Origin: Purpureocillium takamizusanense
Taxonomy: Eukaryota; Ascomycota; Sordariomycetes; Hypocreales; Ophiocordycipitaceae
Reading direction: 5' to 3'
DNA: 64,000 bases
NCBI RefSeq assembly: GCF_022605165.1
Contig: NC_063070.1
Coordinates: forward strand, 3,403,123-3,467,122
In this document: in pieces, positions 63,847 through 64,000 of the stretch
How positions within the stretch are numbered: the first letter of the stretch is position 1
Layout: every line of letters starts with the position of its first letter
Notes under the pieces: model-generated
What the model saw: the letters and a program-made list of their open reading frames with translations, nothing else
Told to the model about the DNA's origin: nothing
Database searches by the model: none
Program-made: the position numbers and the translations under genes

Positions 63847-64000
63847 AAGGGTTAGGGTTAGGGTTAGGGTTAGGGTTAGGGTTAGGGTTAGGGTTAGGGT
63901 TAGGGTTAGGGTTAGGGTTAGGGTTAGGGTTAGGGTTAGGGTTAGGGTTAGGGTTAGGGTTAGGGTTAGGGTTAGGGTTAGGGTTAGGGTTAGGGTTAGG
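63846..64000 (+). repeat. Telomere, (TTAGGG)n
   Basis: About 25 perfect TTAGGG units run without interruption to the last base of the window. The G-rich strand points outward (5' to 3' toward the end), as required for a true right-hand chromosome terminus. The array length shown is limited by the window or assembly. Confidence 0.98.

Overview
The window is the right-hand end of a chromosome from a filamentous ascomycete. Spliceosomal introns of 44-136 nt, fungal-type gene families (Pth11-like receptor, Zn2Cys6 regulators, highly reducing PKS, NRPS-like reductase) and a TTAGGG telomere running off the end at 64000 all point to Pezizomycotina. A sordariomycete (perhaps Hypocreales) is my guess; the genus cannot be told from the sequence. 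G+C-rich gene islands alternate with very AT-rich blocks in which CpA and TpG are almost absent, the signature of repeat-induced point mutation (RIP).

Layout. 1-6.7 kb: a Pth11-like membrane protein, a decayed beta-lactamase-like hydrolase and a small P-loop kinase. 7-24.5 kb (left metabolic island): an MFS exporter, a threonine aldolase-like PLP enzyme, a cystathionine gamma-synthase-like PLP enzyme divergent from an NRPS-like adenylation-thiolation-reductase protein, then a full ABC-B exporter divergent from a CYP52-like P450. 24.5-26.9 kb: a RIP desert. 26.9-32.9 kb: an apparently intact two-ORF LINE (Tad-like) with a 14-bp target-site duplication. 33-41 kb: secreted lipase, secreted SMP-30-like beta-propeller divergent from a laccase, DUF3237 protein and FAD monooxygenase. 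41.9-58 kb (PKS island): AflR-like regulator, MFS exporter divergent from a second Zn2Cys6 regulator, and a 2572-residue HR-PKS. 57.9-64 kb: short AT-rich block, a 98-bp duplicated piece of the PKS, an N-terminally truncated regulator, a complete cytosolic-type methionyl-tRNA synthetase as last gene, a gene-free AT-rich subtelomere and the telomere.

How it may work. The content resembles one or two secondary-metabolite clusters. HR-PKS, carboxylate-reducing NRPS-like protein and carbon-carbon-forming PLP enzymes together recall the fusaric-acid logic (polyketide acid to aldehyde, then joining to an amino-acid fragment). FMO, P450, laccase, beta-propeller and DUF3237 protein are possible tailoring enzymes; three transporters could export product. 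The methionyl-tRNA synthetase is a candidate self-resistance target copy, as a lysyl-tRNA synthetase is in the cladosporin cluster. Whether the left island and the PKS island are one pathway split by the LINE/RIP block is an inference. Gene models are hand-spliced from frame and GT-AG signals; exon junctions given were checked for frame continuity.
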